Made by a program: the position numbers and the translations under genes. The notes below the pieces were generated by a model. That model worked only from the letters and a program-made list of their open reading frames with translations. It had not been told where the DNA came from and did not search any database. Positions 7,102 to 8,939 of a stretch of DNA of 8,939 bases are shown in pieces (positions within the stretch are counted from its first letter, which is position 1; every line of letters begins with the position of its first letter). This DNA is from Acidobacteriaceae bacterium. Its GTDB lineage: Bacteria; Acidobacteriota; Terriglobia; Terriglobales; SbA1. The stretch is from assembly GCA_019237515.1 (NCBI GenBank), contig JAFAGX010000215.1, positions 1 to 8,939 on the forward strand. Reading direction: 5' to 3'.

Positions 7102-8733
7102 ATGCGGTTTCGGTTGCCCCGTTATAATCTACTTGCCTTGAAATTGCGTTGGGTCAATGCAATCCTTCCGTTTTTTTTCATTCTTGCAGCTCATGGTGAA
7201 ACCGCCATCGCGGCAGGTCAGACCGTTCTGGTCGTGCCCTTCGAGAATCGCTCCAAAGCTCCCGGCCTTGAGTGGATCGGCGACTCCTTTCCTGAGCTGC
7301 TGAAGCAGCGCCTGGATTCGCCGACCATTTACGTGCTCCCTCGCGAGGAACGTATCCGTGCCTATGACCGTTTGAGCATTCCGGTCGAGCTGCGGGCGTC
7401 GCGTCCGACAATTTACCGCATCGCAGAACAAATCGATGTCGATTATGTTGTGCTCGGCCAATATGAATTTGACGGCCGCACTTTCACCACCAACGCTCAA
7501 CTGCTCGACATGCGCCGCGAGCGATTGTTGCCGGAAGCAAAACAGGCGGGCACTCTACCCGATCTCATTACGGTTGAAAACACTCTCGCCTGGGAAATTC
7601 TGCATACGCTCTTTCCGGCGGACTCTATCTCTCGAGAAGCCTATCTCGCCCAAGTACCCGTCATCCGACTGGATGCCTTCGAGAATTACGTCAAAGGAGT
7701 AATTGCGCCGACGGCTGACGAGCGAATCCAGCACTTGCGGGAAGCCTTGCGCCTCAGTCCTTCCTACAGCGCGGCGACTTTGCGCCTTGGCGAAGCATAT
7801 TACCAGCAGCGCCAATACGATCAAGCAATGGTCTGGCTTTCCAAGATTCCACCCGACGATCCTGACACGCTTGAAGCGCAGTTCTATCTCGGACTGGCTG
7901 CCTACAACCGCTCAGATTTCTCGCGTGCCGAGTCGGCCTTCAGCTTCGTCTCCGAGCGCCTGCCGTTAGGGGAGATGTACAACAATCTGGCGGTTGCCCT
8001 GGATCATCGCGATCGAGCAGCGGCTATCGAGAACCTGCAGAAAGCCATTGCACAAGAGTCCAGCAATCCCGACTATCACTTCAATCTGGCTGTGGAACTA
8101 TACCGCCGAGGCGATGTTATCGGAGCTTCCCGCCAGTTACGTGAAGCTCTGTCGTTGAGTCCCCATGATTCTGAGGCGAAATCGTTTTTGGAAAATATCG
8201 GCGGCGCCGGACAGCGCGGCGTGGTGACAGCCAGCATTAAAGTTCCGCAAACACGCATGCGTACGACCTACGACGAAAGTTCATTTCGGCAACTCGCTTT
8301 GAAGATTAGCGCCGTCGCGGAACAGCGCCTGTCGAAGAGCGATGCACGAACGCACGCCCAGTTTCATTCGGAGCGCGGCCATCAACTGCTGAAACAAGGA
8401 TTCCTCGTCGAAGCAGAACGGGAATTTCGCGAAGCTGTGACGCTAAACCCGTCGAATGCCGAAGCCCATGCGGGACTCGCCTCCGTTTTGGAGGCGAGCA
8501 ACCATTTCGATCAAGCCCGCTCCGAAGCACAGGAAGCCGTGCGCTTGCACCCTTCTGCTGAAGCACTTCTGGTACTCGCGGAATCGAATTTGCGAGACAA
8601 TAGAACCGGAGCGGCCGCTGAGGAAATTGACCGTGCGCTGCGCCTCGAACCTTCTAATGCAGCGGCTCAAGTGCTGAAGCGCTCGGTTGCAGCCAAGCTG
8701 GCCCAGGAAGGGCAGCCGCTGCCAGAACAATGA
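7102..8733 (+). CDS. Exported TPR protein with TolB/FlgO-like N-terminal domain
   Basis: The frame is open from an ATG at 7045; the ATG at 7102 is preferred because it gives a compact signal sequence (basic n-region MRFRLPR, core AILPFFFILAA, cleavage probably after AHG or AIA). Neither start has a good ribosome site, and TTG codons at 7138 and 7144 are also possible. Counting from 7045, residues 60-195 resemble the TolB-N/FlgO-like domain that often precedes TPRs (VLVVPFENRS, then LEWIGDSFPELL and a D-Y-V-V-L-G strand). TPR-like helix pairs follow at about 213-376 (for example LGEAYYQQRQYDQAMVWL) and again at about 438-545 (GHQLLKQGFLVEAEREFREA), separated by a linker of about 60 residues. 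It is probably a periplasmic or membrane-anchored scaffold. It overlaps the NfeD-type gene by 4 nt (ATGA), implying coupled translation and a shared complex or pathway. No enzymatic residues are visible. Confidence 0.82.
   Translation: MRFRLPRYNLLALKLRWVNAILPFFFILAAHGETAIAAGQTVLVVPFENRSKAPGLEWIGDSFPELLKQRLDSPTIYVLPREERIRAYDRLSIPVELRASRPTIYRIAEQIDVDYVVLGQYEFDGRTFTTNAQLLDMRRERLLPEAKQAGTLPDLITVENTLAWEILHTLFPADSISREAYLAQVPVIRLDAFENYVKGVIAPTADERIQHLREALRLSPSYSAATLRLGEAYYQQRQYDQAMVWLSKIPPDDPDTLEAQFYLGLAAYNRSDFSRAESAFSFVSERLPLGEMYNNLAVALDHRDRAAAIENLQKAIAQESSNPDYHFNLAVELYRRGDVIGASRQLREALSLSPHDSEAKSFLENIGGAGQRGVVTASIKVPQTRMRTTYDESSFRQLALKISAVAEQRLSKSDARTHAQFHSERGHQLLKQGFLVEAEREFREAVTLNPSNAEAHAGLASVLEASNHFDQARSEAQEAVRLHPSAEALLVLAESNLRDNRTGAAAEEIDRALRLEPSNAAAQVLKRSVAAKLAQEGQPLPEQ
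7123..7128 (+). promoter_or_regulatory. Perfect TATAAT -10-like box near the TPR gene start
   Basis: TATAAT is an exact sigma-70 -10 match inside the apparent 5' coding part of the TPR gene. The hexamer 17 bp upstream (TTATGC) is a poor -35, and there is no extended TGn. If used, transcription would begin around 7134-7138, and translation would have to start at TTG 7138 or 7144. It may equally be a chance match. Confidence 0.25.
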
Positions 8734-8939
8734 AACGGATTCCTATCCTCCTGAGCGCATTCCTGTTCCTGGTTTGCACTTGTTCCACCGCGCAGGTTCT
8801 TAAGATCGTTGTCAATGAGACTATCCAGCCGATCACCGAGGAATACATTGACCGTGCTATCGCGGAAGCCGATCGTCAAAAAGACCAAGCCGTGCTGATT
8901 GAGTTGAACACGCCCGGCGGTCTGGTGGAATCGACCAGG
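8730..8939 (+). CDS. NfeD-family ClpP-class membrane serine protease, N-terminal fragment
   Basis: The first 70 codons lie in the window; the gene continues to the right. The N-terminus is a signal peptide (MKRIPILLSAFLFLVCTC, cleavage probably STA|Q). The mature start has the pattern of long NfeD (NfeD1b/1510-N type) proteases: a short strand (VLKIVVNETIQP), a helix (ITEEYIDRAIAEADRQ), the AVLIELNTPGG strand-turn and LVESTR. In this family TPGG belongs to the active-site cleft, while the catalytic Ser and Lys come later, outside the window, so activity cannot be judged. Family members are membrane-anchored and cleave hydrophobic segments of membrane proteins, often with an SPFH/stomatin partner encoded next door. 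The ATG overlaps the TPR stop (ATGA); a purine-rich AGGAAGGG sits about 17 nt upstream, too far to be ideal, so translational coupling is likely. Confidence 0.85.
   Translation, partial: MKRIPILLSAFLFLVCTCSTAQVLKIVVNETIQPITEEYIDRAIAEADRQKDQAVLIELNTPGGLVESTR

Noticed and set aside
1..8939. Search for CRISPR arrays, transposon ends, tRNA genes and phage genes
   Set aside because: No regularly spaced repeats, transposase motifs, tRNA-like cloverleaf or phage structural genes were recognised by eye.

Overview
The window (about 55-60% GC by eye) looks like a chromosomal piece of an Acidobacteriota genome, probably of the Terriglobia type. This is inferred from protein style, not from a marker gene. 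The main clues are a large Oar-like TonB-dependent receptor with an N-terminal carboxypeptidase-regulatory domain, a DUF5666 exported protein beside it, an Ig-like lipoprotein with tandem 'GNYAF' repeats, and a TPR protein translationally coupled to an NfeD-type membrane protease. No tRNA, rRNA, CRISPR array, transposase or integrase was seen.

Layout. The left 7 kb is read leftward (minus strand). From right to left it holds a PfkB-family sugar kinase (5995-6960), a secreted DUF5666 protein (4723-5907), the 986-residue outer-membrane receptor (1707-4667), and a lipoprotein with putative Ig domains that runs off the left edge (1-1538). The right 2 kb is read rightward: an exported TPR protein (about 7102-8733), then the first 70 codons of an NfeD-family protease (8730 to the edge), overlapping by ATGA. 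The two halves diverge from a short intergenic region at 6961-7101.

How the genes may work together. Every gene except the kinase encodes an exported or envelope protein. The DUF5666 protein and the receptor are 55 bp apart on the same strand, and both carry Gly-rich low-complexity stretches, so they are plausibly co-transcribed and may act together in the periplasm and outer membrane. The TPR/NfeD pair is a second envelope module, probably for membrane-protein quality control. The kinase is the only cytoplasmic metabolic enzyme, and nothing adjacent identifies its sugar.

No clearly new system is demonstrated. The points most worth a second look are the DUF5666-receptor pairing, the 112-residue repeats in the lipoprotein, the split third DUF5666 module, and the unresolved start of the TPR gene with a TATAAT box inside its apparent 5' coding region. 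Long open frames opposite the left-hand genes are antisense shadows.
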